Origin: Leptolyngbya sp. Heron Island J
Lineage (GTDB): Bacteria > Cyanobacteriota > Cyanobacteriia > Phormidesmidales > Phormidesmidaceae
Assembly: GCF_000482245.1 (NCBI RefSeq)
Contig: NZ_AWNH01000034.1
Span: forward strand, 1-62,644
Length of the DNA stretch: 62,644 nt
Direction of reading: 5' to 3'
Shown here: piece after piece, positions 17,950 to 27,349 of the stretch
How the letters are laid out: each line of letters opens with the position of its first letter
Numbering within the stretch: the stretch's first letter is position 1
Program-made: the position numbers and the translations under genes
Notes under the pieces: model-generated
Database searches by the model: none
The model's input: the letters and a program-made list of their open reading frames with translations, nothing else
What the model was told of the DNA's origin: nothing

Positions 17950-18194
17950 GTCAATCTGTGTCTGGAAATACCATTGATTGACCAATAATCGCGTAATTAC
18001 AGGTTTATAGGGCATGAGTCAACTTTAGTCATCAGTTCTTTATGTTTTTCTAGGATTTAGCAAAAAAATCAAGGTTTTATCACTTAAAGACCCTTGATAT
18101 CTGGACTTATCCCTTCTAACGTCCTATTATTAGGACCGAATAAATAATTCCCCTTAAGCGCATCTGTTGAACGCCTGCGTTTTAATTCACTTGC

Positions 18195-18983
18195 ATGGTC
18201 CTTTTTAAGCATCAGTTACAGGTTTATCTCAACTTCGTCCGTGCTCAATCAAATCATGCCCCTCAGAAATTTATTATTTTTGGTCGCGGACGCTCAGGTA
18301 GCACAACCCTTGTAAGTTTACTCAATTGTTTACCTGAAATTGATTGCGACGGTGAAATCCTGGCTCAGCCCGTTCTCTGGCCACAGCTGTATCTTAAAGC
18401 CCGTGCTGCCCAAGCCCATAACTCCGTCTATGGGTGTAAGCTCTTGAGCTATCAGCTCCGAGATACCCATCAGATTCGGCAAGGTTCAGATTTTTTATAC
18501 GAACTCAGCCAGGCAGGGGTTTCTATTTTGTACCTGCGACGAGAAAACCTGTTGGAACACGCAATTTCCAACATTCGTGCCCGTAGCTTTGGGTTTCACC
18601 AGAGTAAGTTTCACCAGAGCAACTTCAGGACAGGGGTGCAGCAGGAAAAAATTTATGTGGAACCCAAGGCCGTAGTTGACTGGATGGAGAAAAGTCAACG
18701 TCTCTGGGAGTACGAGCTCTCCTTGTTGAGAGATATCCCATATATGGCATTGACTTACGAGAAAAACTTGGCTAGTGAAACCCAGCATCAGCCTACTATT
18801 GACGCCATTTGTCGGTTTCTGGGGATTCAATCGACACCCGCGGTCAGTAAGTATCAAAAAGTTTCACCGCAAACCTTACAAGCATCGGTGGAAAACTATG
18901 GTGAGCTGGTTTACTATCTAAAATCTACGCCTTACGAACGCTACCTCGACGTCTGCCCGGCACTTTCAACAGCTGCATGTTAG
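18195..18983 (+). CDS. Second sulfotransferase (Stf0-like)
   Basis: 262 aa. KFIIFGRGRSGSTTLVSLLN (about residues 26-45) is a P-loop-like PAPS-binding motif, followed by D-G-E-I-L in the acceptor region; VSILYLRRENLLEHAIS matches the 3'-phosphate site of Stf0/LPS-type sulfotransferases. It shares only the core motifs with the upstream sulfotransferase, so it is probably not a recent duplicate. About 245 bp with no obvious gene separate the two. Two sulfotransferases in a glycan locus imply at least two sulfation sites. Confidence 0.78.
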   Translation: MVLFKHQLQVYLNFVRAQSNHAPQKFIIFGRGRSGSTTLVSLLNCLPEIDCDGEILAQPVLWPQLYLKARAAQAHNSVYGCKLLSYQLRDTHQIRQGSDFLYELSQAGVSILYLRRENLLEHAISNIRARSFGFHQSKFHQSNFRTGVQQEKIYVEPKAVVDWMEKSQRLWEYELSLLRDIPYMALTYEKNLASETQHQPTIDAICRFLGIQSTPAVSKYQKVSPQTLQASVENYGELVYYLKSTPYERYLDVCPALSTAAC

Positions 18984-19207
18984 CGTCATCCATTAGCTTA
19001 GTTACACTTGATCTACGATTAAACTTGGAGTGCTTCTGTGGAGAAAGCTTCAGACTTTGATCTGGGTGATATGGCAAAGGCCGGAAAAATGAGGATGGAG
19101 GCACGAAAGAGAGGCCTGCAGTAATAATGTTTCCAAGCTCTCAACTGTCTGAACCAAGCCACTATTTGCTATATCTATAACTTGATTGCTAGCGAAACCT
19201 TTAGCTT

Positions 19208-20452
19208 ATGAGCAGTATGCGTCAGGCAGACGCCTTGCCGTTGACCTCGGAGCATCGCACTCTTTTTTTAGTGCAGGTAAAACCGTATCCCCTCAGCGGT
19301 GGTGTTTCGTTACGTAATTGGCAAAATATTAATCTTTTGGCTCAACATGGTGCAGTGGCTATTTTTTCCATGGCTAAAGGGGATAGCCAGCCAACATCAC
19401 TGCCACTCAAGGTTGATTGGCAACATTTTGATCTATCGGCACCATCGCGTCCGCTTTGGGAAAAGGTGCAGCGTCGTCTCTGGCGGCTACGGTCCACTGG
19501 TCATGCCCGTGCTGATTGGCTCTACACTCAAGCTGCGGCTGAGCAGCTGCGCCGAAAAATCGCAACCTATAAGCCGACGCTGATCATTGTTGAGGAGATT
19601 TGGTTATATCGTTATCTGCCCATTTTGCAACAGGCTGGATGTCCGCTCATTTTGGATAACCACAACGTCGAAGGGGATGAGAGTCGCTATCAGGGTGTTG
19701 ATGCCATGACGCCTCAGATGTTGGCTAAAGTACGACGCATTGAAGAAAATTTGATTCGGGCTGTGGATCAAGTGTGGCTGTGCAGTCAAACAGATGTGGA
19801 CTGTTTACAGACGCTCTACCCTACGGGGAAAACCGCAGCCTATGTGGTTCCCAATGGGGTTAATCCTGACGACTACACACCCAGAGATTGTTTACATGCC
19901 CCTGTGGCTGAAGATCTCAATACCTTAATCTATTTGGGGCGTTTTTCTTATTATCCTAATGCTGAGGCGGCCTCTATTTTGATCAATCACATCTATCCAG
20001 CTCTTCAAAAAAATGTGGGTAATTGCCAACTTTTGTTGGTGGGTTGTGATCCGACGGAGGAAATGCTAGCAGCAGCTCAAATTGATCCACACATTATTGT
20101 GACGGGAGCAGTGGAGGATGTTCGTCCTTATCTGGCACAAGCAACGATGATGGTAGTTCCTCTACAAAAAGGCAGCGGTACTCGACTTAAACTTTTAGAG
20201 GCGTTTGCCGCTAAATGCCCGGTTATCAGTACGGGAAAGGGGGCGGAAGGGCTTGCTGTTGAAGATGGAAAACATTTACTTTTAAGAGACTCTTCCGCTG
20301 CTATGGTGGAGGCAATTCAGCAATTATGGCAGCAACCTCAAATTGCTCAAACATTATCAGAGCAGGCCTATGAGCGCTTTTTAGAATATTACAGCTGGTC
20401 TGCTATTGGTCAGCAGATTCGTCACTCTCTAGCACAGCTATCGAGATCATAA
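19208..20452 (+). CDS. GT4-family glycosyltransferase
   Basis: 414 aa with the GT-B layout of family 4: an N-terminal acceptor half containing PLSGGVSLRNWQNI, a linker, and a donor-binding half with LIYLGRFSYYPNAEAA, a TGAVEDVRPYL segment and the E-x7-E region around KGSGTRLKLLEAFAAKCPVI. These residues bind a nucleotide-sugar in retaining transferases. It belongs to the exopolysaccharide cluster and is followed after 8-20 bp by a GT2 gene. Donor and acceptor are unknown. Confidence 0.85.
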   Translation: MSSMRQADALPLTSEHRTLFLVQVKPYPLSGGVSLRNWQNINLLAQHGAVAIFSMAKGDSQPTSLPLKVDWQHFDLSAPSRPLWEKVQRRLWRLRSTGHARADWLYTQAAAEQLRRKIATYKPTLIIVEEIWLYRYLPILQQAGCPLILDNHNVEGDESRYQGVDAMTPQMLAKVRRIEENLIRAVDQVWLCSQTDVDCLQTLYPTGKTAAYVVPNGVNPDDYTPRDCLHAPVAEDLNTLIYLGRFSYYPNAEAASILINHIYPALQKNVGNCQLLLVGCDPTEEMLAAAQIDPHIIVTGAVEDVRPYLAQATMMVVPLQKGSGTRLKLLEAFAAKCPVISTGKGAEGLAVEDGKHLLLRDSSAAMVEAIQQLWQQPQIAQTLSEQAYERFLEYYSWSAIGQQIRHSLAQLSRS

Positions 20453-20472
20453 ACTCACTGGTGCTTAGACCC

Positions 20473-21447
20473 ATGCCCCAACTCCAGGCAATTCATGAGC
20501 CGCCTCGTATCAGCGTTGTCGTACCGCTATATAACAAGGCAGCCTACATAAAAGAAACCTTGAGTTCAATTTTGAGGCAGACCTTACCACCTAGCGAAGT
20601 GATTGTGGTCAACGATGGCTCTACAGATGAGGGACCTGAGTTAGTCCAAGCGATTGATGACCAGCGGCTTCAGGTGATTCATCAGGATAATCAAGGGCCT
20701 GGGAGTGCGCGTAATCGCGGTTTGCTGGCAGCAAGTTCTCCTTATGTTGCTTTTTTGGATGCTGACGATGAATGGCTGCCTAATTTTTTAGAGGTGACGC
20801 TCAATCATTTGCGCCAGAATTCTGACTGCGCCCTGTGTGTGACGGGACAATATCGGGGGGAACAGCGTTCTGATTGGCGCAATGTGTTGACACCCCTAGG
20901 ATTGACGTCTGGTCGGTGGCAGCTGTCGTCTGAACTATCCACAGATCAATATAAGCCCAATATTGACTTGCTCCATTCAGGGGCAATTGTGTGCGATCGC
21001 ACCATCATCCAACACTTTGGTGGTTTTTATGACAAGCATCGCTGCACCTACGGCGAAGACATTTATCTATGGCTCCAGATCATCCTCAACTATCCCATTT
21101 ACCGAGATCTGCGGCCACTGATGTGGTATCACACTGAAGCGTCTGACCTGGCCGTTTGGAATCAGGTACGTCCTCCCTGGCCAATGCTGTTAGAGCCTGA
21201 GCCCATCCGCCGTCGTTGTCCTGAAAGCTATCGACCGCTTCTAGAAAATATCTTAAACACCTATGCTGCCATTGCAGCGTATCGAGCCACTACTGCCGAA
21301 GATTTAACCACAGCTAATCAGCTATTTAAGGCATTTCCCGATGCTCGCCAACAAATGTTTCAAGACTGGCGCAAACGGGTGGACTACTTAATTGCCAATG
21401 TGCCTAACTTGCGACGAACATTAAAGCGGTTTAAACCCGATGGATAG
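20473..21447 (+). CDS. GT2-family glycosyltransferase
   Basis: About 324 aa. ISVVVPLYNKAAYIKETLSS and VIVVNDGSTDEGPELV are the GT-A nucleotide-binding motifs, and VAFLDADDEW contains the D-x-D that holds the metal and nucleotide-sugar. The ATG at 20473 is preferred; an in-frame GTG at 20461 would add four residues. It converges with the following minus-strand glycosyltransferase with only 16 bp between the genes. Probably adds one sugar of the surface polysaccharide. Confidence 0.85.
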   Translation: MPQLQAIHEPPRISVVVPLYNKAAYIKETLSSILRQTLPPSEVIVVNDGSTDEGPELVQAIDDQRLQVIHQDNQGPGSARNRGLLAASSPYVAFLDADDEWLPNFLEVTLNHLRQNSDCALCVTGQYRGEQRSDWRNVLTPLGLTSGRWQLSSELSTDQYKPNIDLLHSGAIVCDRTIIQHFGGFYDKHRCTYGEDIYLWLQIILNYPIYRDLRPLMWYHTEASDLAVWNQVRPPWPMLLEPEPIRRRCPESYRPLLENILNTYAAIAAYRATTAEDLTTANQLFKAFPDARQQMFQDWRKRVDYLIANVPNLRRTLKRFKPDG

Positions 21448-21463
21448 GGCAGACACTATAATT

Positions 21464-22615
21464 TCAACCTCGATATTGCTGTACTACCTGGTCATAGATC
21501 GTCTCTAACTGCCGGGTATTTTTTTTCAAATCGAACTTTGCAGCTACATGGGCCTGCCCAGCCAGGGCAAACCGTTGGCGCAGGTTTTCATCTTCTAGTA
21601 GTCGGATTAAATTTTTGGCTAACTGATCGGTGTCTTTTTCCGATGCTAACAATCCAGTTTCGCCATGGACAACCGCTTCAGGAATTCCCCCGGTGGCAAA
21701 ACTCACCACCGGTAGCCCCATGGCCTGGGCTTCCACAAATACCATACCCAACCCTTCAGCATCTCCAGAGCGAGCAATAACGCTGGGTCCACAAAACACT
21801 TGTGCCCGATTCATCCAATGACGTACTTGTTCAGGCGGTTGTTTGCCTAAAAAGACGCCCTGTACTGCAAGCTGGTCGGCCAGGGTTTGAAGGTGAGATC
21901 GCAGAGGCCCATCTCCAATCACCACTAACCGCACCGTAGGCAACTGACGCTGAACTGCAGCCATGGCCCGCACAAGATACTCTCCACCTTTTTTCTCAAC
22001 TAATCGACCCACAAACAGCACTATGGGCTCGCGGATTTGGTCAACCCGAGGACAAAACAACTGGCGATCGATCCCAATATAGTGGACGACGATTTTATCG
22101 GCAGTGCCTCCCCTGAGCAGCAGCTGATCCCGAATAAACTGAGATACGGCAATGAGACGATGGGCAACTACCATTGCCCGGTCTCGTTTATGTAACAGCA
22201 AGGCCCTAAAAAAATCACCCTGAGTACGCACCGTTGTCCAGGCCGGTGTATCCCACGTGGCGTCATAGCCATGAAAGGTGACCACCAGCGGCAGCGCCAA
22301 TTGTTGACACAGGGGAAACACCAATCCTCCATCACTGCCAAAATGAGCATGCACTAATGCTGGCTTCAGCTGCTTAAGTCCCTTTAACCAGCGGGGATGA
22401 CTAATGCCACCAAACTTATACAGCCCCCTCCATAAACGACCTGAAACAGCATAATCCTCCAAAACACAAGTCTGCTGCTGATTTTGAAGACTCTCTGTTA
22501 AGCGGCTGGTCCCCACATAAATTGGCCCATAGTGAGACAGACTATCTCCTTGGGCGGGAATAAATGTTTCTGAATAAGGTAAGAGCTGATCACGATAAAT
22601 TAAAATCGTGGGCAT
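21464..22615 (-). CDS. GT4-family glycosyltransferase
   Basis: 383 aa. Family 4 features: HAHFGSDGGLVFPL in the N-terminal half, PIVLFVGRLVEKKGGEYLV, VIGDGPLRSHLQTLA, and the E-x7-E block DAEGLGMVFVEAQAMGLPVV followed by GGIPEAV. It is the downstream partner of the HpsE-like gene, with about 39 bp between them on the same strand. It resembles colanic-acid/hormogonium polysaccharide type transferases, but I cannot name it precisely. Confidence 0.87.
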   Translation of the reverse strand: MPTILIYRDQLLPYSETFIPAQGDSLSHYGPIYVGTSRLTESLQNQQQTCVLEDYAVSGRLWRGLYKFGGISHPRWLKGLKQLKPALVHAHFGSDGGLVFPLCQQLALPLVVTFHGYDATWDTPAWTTVRTQGDFFRALLLHKRDRAMVVAHRLIAVSQFIRDQLLLRGGTADKIVVHYIGIDRQLFCPRVDQIREPIVLFVGRLVEKKGGEYLVRAMAAVQRQLPTVRLVVIGDGPLRSHLQTLADQLAVQGVFLGKQPPEQVRHWMNRAQVFCGPSVIARSGDAEGLGMVFVEAQAMGLPVVSFATGGIPEAVVHGETGLLASEKDTDQLAKNLIRLLEDENLRQRFALAGQAHVAAKFDLKKNTRQLETIYDQVVQQYRG

Positions 22616-22654
22616 AAAGAAAAACTCCAGCGGATATCCGTTAACGCTGGCTAG

Positions 22655-23719
22655 CTATTTATTAGAATTTAGGCAATTAGATAAGGCAGTTGATTGCTTA
22701 GTTAAATCGTTTTTTGGCTTGCGATCGTTGGTGGGTTGGAACCTAGCAGCAAGCGTCTCTCGGTTCCCAGACAGGGACTTTTGCCAGGTATAAAACGGGC
22801 TCAACAAACTACTAATCAACAGCTGCAGTTCAGCTGCAGACACCACATCCCTGTGGAGATGACGATAGTGTTTAACCAGGTGCAACAGCAGTTTACGACT
22901 GTCATTCGCCATAAATAAAAGCACCCACAGTGGCCGTTTCCAGGGAGTTATACAAACCATACGAGTCACATATTTACTCAAACCAATCCCATGGAAAAAT
23001 CGTAACAAATAGCGTCGCTCAAAACGCCAGCCTGGAATCTGATGCTCAATATGCATGAGCGGATTAAACCAGATTTCCCAGCCAGCTTTTTTTAAGTACA
23101 GCAACGCTTCAACATCTTCTCCCTTCAGGTGTAATGCATCACCCACCGGCCCCCGCAACCGCAACGGATAGGGGACATACTCCAGCCAAACCTGTCGTAA
23201 AATTACCAACCCAGCTCCAGGCGGAACCAAATTACTCATAGCTCGCCATCCCGTTGTAAAACAGATAGTTTCATCTCGTTCGACCACAGGAATAAATGGA
23301 GCAATTCGTTCAAAATTTGCAGGCGGCGTCATCTCGTAATTGGGATGGATTTGGCCACCAAATGCAGCCGCCTGAGGATGAGCACAGCCAAACTCATAGG
23401 CTGCCTGCACCCAGGTAGACGCTGGAATATTATCGTCATCCAAAAAACCAATCCAGGTGCCCCGCGCCTCTAAAATCGCGCGATTGCGAGCAAAGGACGC
23501 CCCCTGTCGAGTTTCTAATACGTACCTTAAGGGACACAATGTCCAGGTTTGTTGATATTCACGGACAATATCAACAGTCCCGTCAACGCTATTGTTGTCA
23601 ACGATTATGACTTCCCAATTGATGCTATCAGAAATCACCTGGGCCTTAAGAGCCTCTAAAATCCTAGGTAATACTAAAGCACCGTTGTAAAGACGAATAG
23701 CAACTGAAAAATCAATCAT
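22655..23719 (-). CDS. HpsE-like GT2 glycosyltransferase
   Basis: About 354 aa from the ATG at 23719 (an upstream in-frame ATG at 23737 adds six residues). The protein begins MIDFSVAIRLYNG, then WEVIIVDNNSVDGTVDIV and GFLDDDNIP with the GT-A metal motif. The segments KGEDVEALLYLKKAGWEIWF and IPGWRFERRYLLRFFHGIGL match my recollection of HpsE, a glycosyltransferase needed for hormogonium polysaccharide and gliding in Nostoc. The name is by motif recall, so the symbol is left blank. Confidence 0.7.
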   Translation of the reverse strand: MIDFSVAIRLYNGALVLPRILEALKAQVISDSINWEVIIVDNNSVDGTVDIVREYQQTWTLCPLRYVLETRQGASFARNRAILEARGTWIGFLDDDNIPASTWVQAAYEFGCAHPQAAAFGGQIHPNYEMTPPANFERIAPFIPVVERDETICFTTGWRAMSNLVPPGAGLVILRQVWLEYVPYPLRLRGPVGDALHLKGEDVEALLYLKKAGWEIWFNPLMHIEHQIPGWRFERRYLLRFFHGIGLSKYVTRMVCITPWKRPLWVLLFMANDSRKLLLHLVKHYRHLHRDVVSAAELQLLISSLLSPFYTWQKSLSGNRETLAARFQPTNDRKPKNDLTKQSTALSNCLNSNK

Positions 23720-24184
23720 AGATTTAGATAAAGCCACAATCGCCTCGGCATCTGCAGCAATTGATCTTGCTGAACTTGATTAAAAGCAAGGCTAAGTCTG
23801 GGGGAGTCCCCTAAAACAGTTTGGATTCCAACATTGCTAACTCATAGATAACAATAATAAATACATACTAATACCTAGGATAGCAATTCAAAATCACATA
23901 GACATTCGCCGTTGCCGCATCACAGGGAAGATAAAGATTAGACGTATATCTCTAGCTAATATTGCCCAATTGCCTACCTCTGACACACAGGAAACTCAGT
24001 ATTTGTACGGTGAAATCAGTCATCTGGCACACTCACACTGCTTAAAAATGTTACGCTTTGCCCCTTTAGAATCAGTGAAACCTCAAAAGTTTACGGACAC
24101 CTTACTGTTTTATTAAATCTTAGGGAATCGTGCACCTAATCCCTGGTGATGAGGGATCTTTGAGACCAGCAGATGACTACGTTA
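23720..24184. other. Intergenic region, no gene seen
   Basis: About 465 bp between the HpsE-like gene start and the AT-hook gene's terminator. AT-rich and without a convincing open frame. It must contain the promoter for the two minus-strand glycosyltransferases. No repeat or RNA motif was recognised. Confidence 0.5.
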
Positions 24185-24240
24185 AAGCCCCTGACACAGA
24201 CTAGTTAGAAATACTCTAACAGGTCTGGAACCAGGGGCTT
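24185..24240 (-). terminator. Long hairpin after AT-hook gene
   Basis: AAGCCCCTG (24185-24193) pairs with CAGGGGCTT (24232-24240), and the interior (AGAC-TAGTTAGA / TCTAACA-GGTCT) continues the stem with bulges. It lies 47 bp beyond the stop codon. A short T-run follows on the minus strand. Confidence 0.6.
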
Positions 24241-24287
24241 ATATGCTGTGATAGATATCGTTAATAGCGCAACTAACGCCAGCCGAA

Positions 24288-24941
24288 TTATGTCAGGGCT
24301 TTCTTACTCATGCTGTACTTGCCGCCGCGACCACGATACCACTCATTAGTACGCGCACCAGCGGACAAGATATTGGAGACCCGGTTACGAGCTTTCAAGA
24401 AGGTTGCCTTAGGCATATCGCTCTTGAAGATAGCCTCCATCACTTCTGCAATTTTAAAGGCTTCATCGGGCTGAGCCTTCAAAATATTAGCAACAACATC
24501 AGGCAGAGGAGTCTTGCGGAAGGGGTCCTGAACATAGCGCTGCCAGTTAGGAGACTTGCCGCCACGGGGCTTGCGAGTAGTCTTAGGCGCTGGGGGCTCT
24601 GCCGCTGCTTTTGCTTTAGTAGCCCTAGCTTTGGGGGCTGCCTTTACTTTCGTAGCAGTCTTAGCAGCGGGCTTACGACCACGACGCTTGCCTGGCTTCT
24701 TAGCCGGAGCTGGCTCTTCTTCTTCCTCACTTTCGGTAACGCTGGCAACTGCGCTAGTCAGGATCTCAGTAACACTGGCGGCAACACCGTTGGTGCTTCC
24801 AGTGGACTGAAACATATTAATAACAGTCTTAAGACCTTCGCGCTGTTTCTCTGTAGCGGAAAGTTGATCGCTTAGTTCTTCAATTTGAGAAACCAGCTGA
24901 GATTCAACTTCCTTGAGCTGATCAAGGACATTAGTAGCCAT
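24288..24941 (-). CDS. AT-hook, histone-H1-like DNA-binding protein
   Basis: About 217 aa from the ATG at 24941 (an in-frame GTG at 24959 adds six residues). Residues 1-45 form a coiled coil (NVLDQLKEVESQLVSQIEEL). A basic, Ala/Lys/Pro-rich central region (about 80-135) contains AT-hook cores such as KRRGRKPAAKT and RKPRGGK and resembles histone H1 tails. The C-terminal 85 residues (from NWQRYVQDPF to GRGGKYSM) look like a small helical or winged domain. Probably a nucleoid-associated or regulatory DNA-binding protein that multimerises through the coiled coil. The function is inferred from composition. Confidence 0.7.
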   Translation of the reverse strand: MATNVLDQLKEVESQLVSQIEELSDQLSATEKQREGLKTVINMFQSTGSTNGVAASVTEILTSAVASVTESEEEEEPAPAKKPGKRRGRKPAAKTATKVKAAPKARATKAKAAAEPPAPKTTRKPRGGKSPNWQRYVQDPFRKTPLPDVVANILKAQPDEAFKIAEVMEAIFKSDMPKATFLKARNRVSNILSAGARTNEWYRGRGGKYSMSKKALT

Positions 24942-25411
24942 ATTTGGATTCAACCTCACTTTGTTGCAATGAATAGAGCAATATTTGAGAAGGACAATCT
25001 CACTTGTTTTTTAATTCTACAAACATATAGCACTAATTCAACAAGTTTTTAACACCAAAAAGATACCCAAACTCAAAAAAGTAATATCACTGAAGTTTTT
25101 TTGGCCCTGCCAACAACCTGATTTTTTGCTGTTAGCTGACGCTAACAGCCGCTGTTTTTTAGATAGTGGCAGCCGAGATACCATCCGATATCAATCTACG
25201 AAACCCTTGTTCAGCAATGAATTCAAGCCAAACAAACAAACAGGAACAGCTTTGGCATGAACTTTGTGAAGTAACCTTTCTGTCCTCTTACACAGGACGA
25301 TCTGGATCTATCAGTCTTAATTATTTCCTGGGAAAGAATCATCAATATTTTTTTGGAAATTTTCAGGGTAGAAGAATGCAAACTGTTAACGGTGAACCAA
25401 GATCTTTGGTT
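24942..25411. other. Intergenic region with orphan plus-strand terminator
   Basis: About 470 bp. It contains the promoter of the AT-hook gene, an orphan plus-strand terminator (25128-25160), and a weak 82-codon open frame (25166-25414, GTG start) whose product has no recognisable features and runs into the hisA terminator. Nothing else was identified. Confidence 0.45.
25128..25160 (+). terminator. Rho-independent terminator with no upstream plus-strand gene
   Basis: GCTGTTAGC (25128-25136), loop TGAC, GCTAACAGC (25141-25149), then CGCTGTTTTTT. It is a textbook 9-bp stem and T-run on the plus strand. The nearest gene upstream on that strand is thousands of bases away, so it may end a small RNA starting within 24942-25127, or an antisense transcript. 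Confidence 0.65.
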
Positions 25412-25455
25412 TAAAAGAACAAAAGTAGTTCATGCGAACTACTTTTGTTCTTTTA
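25412..25455. terminator. 20-bp perfect hairpin at the 3' end of hisA
   Basis: TAAAAGAACAAAAGTAGTTC (25412-25431) and its exact complement (25436-25455) flank the tetraloop ATGC. It begins 18 bp after the hisA stop. A-rich and T-rich arms give T-runs in both directions, so it can work as a bidirectional terminator. Confidence 0.8.
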
Positions 25456-25472
25456 TGGAGTTGTCAGTCAGG

Positions 25473-26246
25473 CTATCCCCAACGCGTTGATGGCAAGTCA
25501 GGAGGAACATCCTGAAGTCGTCCAGGACCAATCGCTTTGATAGCCTCTGTCAAATTCACATCACCGGTATAGAGGGCTTTACCAACAATCACACCGCTCA
25601 CTCCTAGGGGGGCAACACCTAAAAGACTAAGTAAATCGCTCATGGAACTCACTCCCCCCGAAGCGATGATCGGCGTATTAATTTTTTCAGCAAGTTCTCT
25701 AAGGGCATCTAAATTGGGGCCTTTGAGGGTGCCGTCTCGTTTAATGTCGGTGTAAATAATTGCAGCCGCCCCCAAGTCTCCCATGCGACCAGCCAGCTCA
25801 TCAGCCATGACGGTCGAAGTTTCTACCCAGCCGCGGGTAGCTACTCGACCGTCACGGGCATCAATACCGACAAAAATGCGGCCTGGGAACTCACGGCTAA
25901 GTTCTCCCACTAAATCGGGCTGTTCCACCGCGACAGTGCCTAAAATAGCGTACTGCACTCCTAGATCAAACAAGGCCTGAACTCGATTGCGATCGCGTAA
26001 TCCTCCCCCCACCTGCACAGGCACATTCACCGCCTTAACAATCTCGGTAATGGCCTGCCAGTTCTCAGGTTTACCGGCTTTAGCACCATCTAAATCCACC
26101 AGATGAATGCGAGAGGCTCCCTGCTCAGCCCAGCGACAAGCAACAGCGACCGGATCATCATCAAAGACTTGGGATTGGTCATAGTCTCCTTGAAATAAAC
26201 GGACACAGCGACCGCCGAGTAAATCAATGGCAGGGATCACATCCAT
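25473..26246 (-). CDS. hisA: ProFAR isomerase (HisA)
   Basis: 257-aa TIM barrel of normal length that converts ProFAR to PRFAR in histidine synthesis. The catalytic acids are in [12 protein letters not shown] (Asp8) and FVGIDARDG (Asp129). The phosphate-binding motifs QVGGGLRD and [12 protein letters not shown] are present, as is [11 protein letters not shown]. It lies alone between minus-strand genes and ends before a strong hairpin; cyanobacterial his genes are typically dispersed. Confidence 0.97.
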   Translation of the reverse strand: MDVIPAIDLLGGRCVRLFQGDYDQSQVFDDDPVAVACRWAEQGASRIHLVDLDGAKAGKPENWQAITEIVKAVNVPVQVGGGLRDRNRVQALFDLGVQYAILGTVAVEQPDLVGELSREFPGRIFVGIDARDGRVATRGWVETSTVMADELAGRMGDLGAAAIIYTDIKRDGTLKGPNLDALRELAEKINTPIIASGGVSSMSDLLSLLGVAPLGVSGVIVGKALYTGDVNLTEAIKAIGPGRLQDVPPDLPSTRWG

Positions 26247-26414
26247 AGTTGAATTTACCGTTACATAAGGGTGAGCAATGGTTCAAATTGTACAGAAAAA
26301 GGGGGAAGGACAGGAGACTGGCGGTAGGAGACATCGGGCCAAGGATCTTCTGTCTTTCCCTGATATATGGGTATTTCGAGATCTATATGGCGATCAACAA
26401 GCCGCGCTAGTCCC

Positions 26415-27233
26415 CTAGAGATTGTCCGTAATGTTATCTAAGAGCTTGGTAATCTGGTCACGATCTGGAGCGCTCGGACTGTGGTTCAGATAGGTTTCCA
26501 AGTCACTACGGGCAGCCAATAGATTTTGGAGTTGATAGTGAATTAACCCTCGATCGCGACTGTTACCAGGTTCATTGGGAAACAGCAGCAGCAGATAATT
26601 GAGGATTGTCAAGGTATGGGGTAAGTCACGCCGATTTAAGTAAATCAGCTTTAGATTGTTGAGCAACCGAGCTAAGAAAGCCTTAGCATTAATGGGAACC
26701 AGATAGGCCGGACTCCAGGCGGCATTACCCCCATAGAGTCGCTGAAAAATAGCCTGACAGTCAGGGGCAAACAGAACTTCTCCCTGGTTAAACGGATCGA
26801 TGTAGATATCCATATCTGCCACCGTAGGCCGAATTAAAAAATGTCCTGGCATGCCCACACCTACCATGGGCAAATCAAGCCGCTGAGACACTTCTAAATA
26901 CACCAGCGCCAGGGTAATGGGAATTCCTAAACGTCTTTCGAGTACTCGGTTGAGATAACTATTTTCGGGATCGTAGTAGTCAATTTGATTACCGCTAAAG
27001 CCGAGTTCTACGTAAAGATGTTGGTTAATAGTCTGAATCGTTTTGAGTGGATAGCTGGAAATCTTGGGTTTAATAGCGATCGCAATGTCATTTAGCTGTT
27101 GATAATACACAGCGGGATCAAGATCGGGATACATTTCTTGCGCCGGACAAAGGGCGGCAGCAGCTAGATCCAGCGTGGGTTGACTGATGAGATGGCGAAA
27201 CCGCTGTTGGGCTTGGGAGAAGCGCAGGGACAT
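26415..27233 (-). CDS. SirB1-like transglutaminase-fold protein with TPR
   Basis: About 272 aa from the ATG at 27233, where the conserved sequence MSLRFSQAQQRFRHLISQP begins; a longer frame upstream is low-complexity and would need a TTG start. The N-terminal part has the SirB1/transglutaminase-like pattern NSYLNRVLERRLGIPITLAL and VGMPGHFLIRP, followed by YIDPFNQGEVL. C-terminal residues about 200-265 form a TPR-like helical pair. In other bacteria SirB1 proteins lie by prfA/prmC; their exact activity is not established. No catalytic Cys in the expected place was noticed. Confidence 0.75.
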   Translation of the reverse strand: MSLRFSQAQQRFRHLISQPTLDLAAAALCPAQEMYPDLDPAVYYQQLNDIAIAIKPKISSYPLKTIQTINQHLYVELGFSGNQIDYYDPENSYLNRVLERRLGIPITLALVYLEVSQRLDLPMVGVGMPGHFLIRPTVADMDIYIDPFNQGEVLFAPDCQAIFQRLYGGNAAWSPAYLVPINAKAFLARLLNNLKLIYLNRRDLPHTLTILNYLLLLFPNEPGNSRDRGLIHYQLQNLLAARSDLETYLNHSPSAPDRDQITKLLDNITDNL

Positions 27234-27349
27234 GGAGACGGGTGGGGGTAGAGAGGCAGAGAAGAGGCAGGCAGGGGAAGTGGGGAAACACGGGAGGTGA
27301 GTTTTGAGCGCCTGATTGATCGCTGTTTGATTTTCCCGATTCCCTACCG

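Noticed and set aside
25166-25414. 82-codon frame with GTG start before hisA terminator
   Set aside because: No ribosome site, no recognisable feature, and its stop lies inside the terminator stem; kept only as a note.
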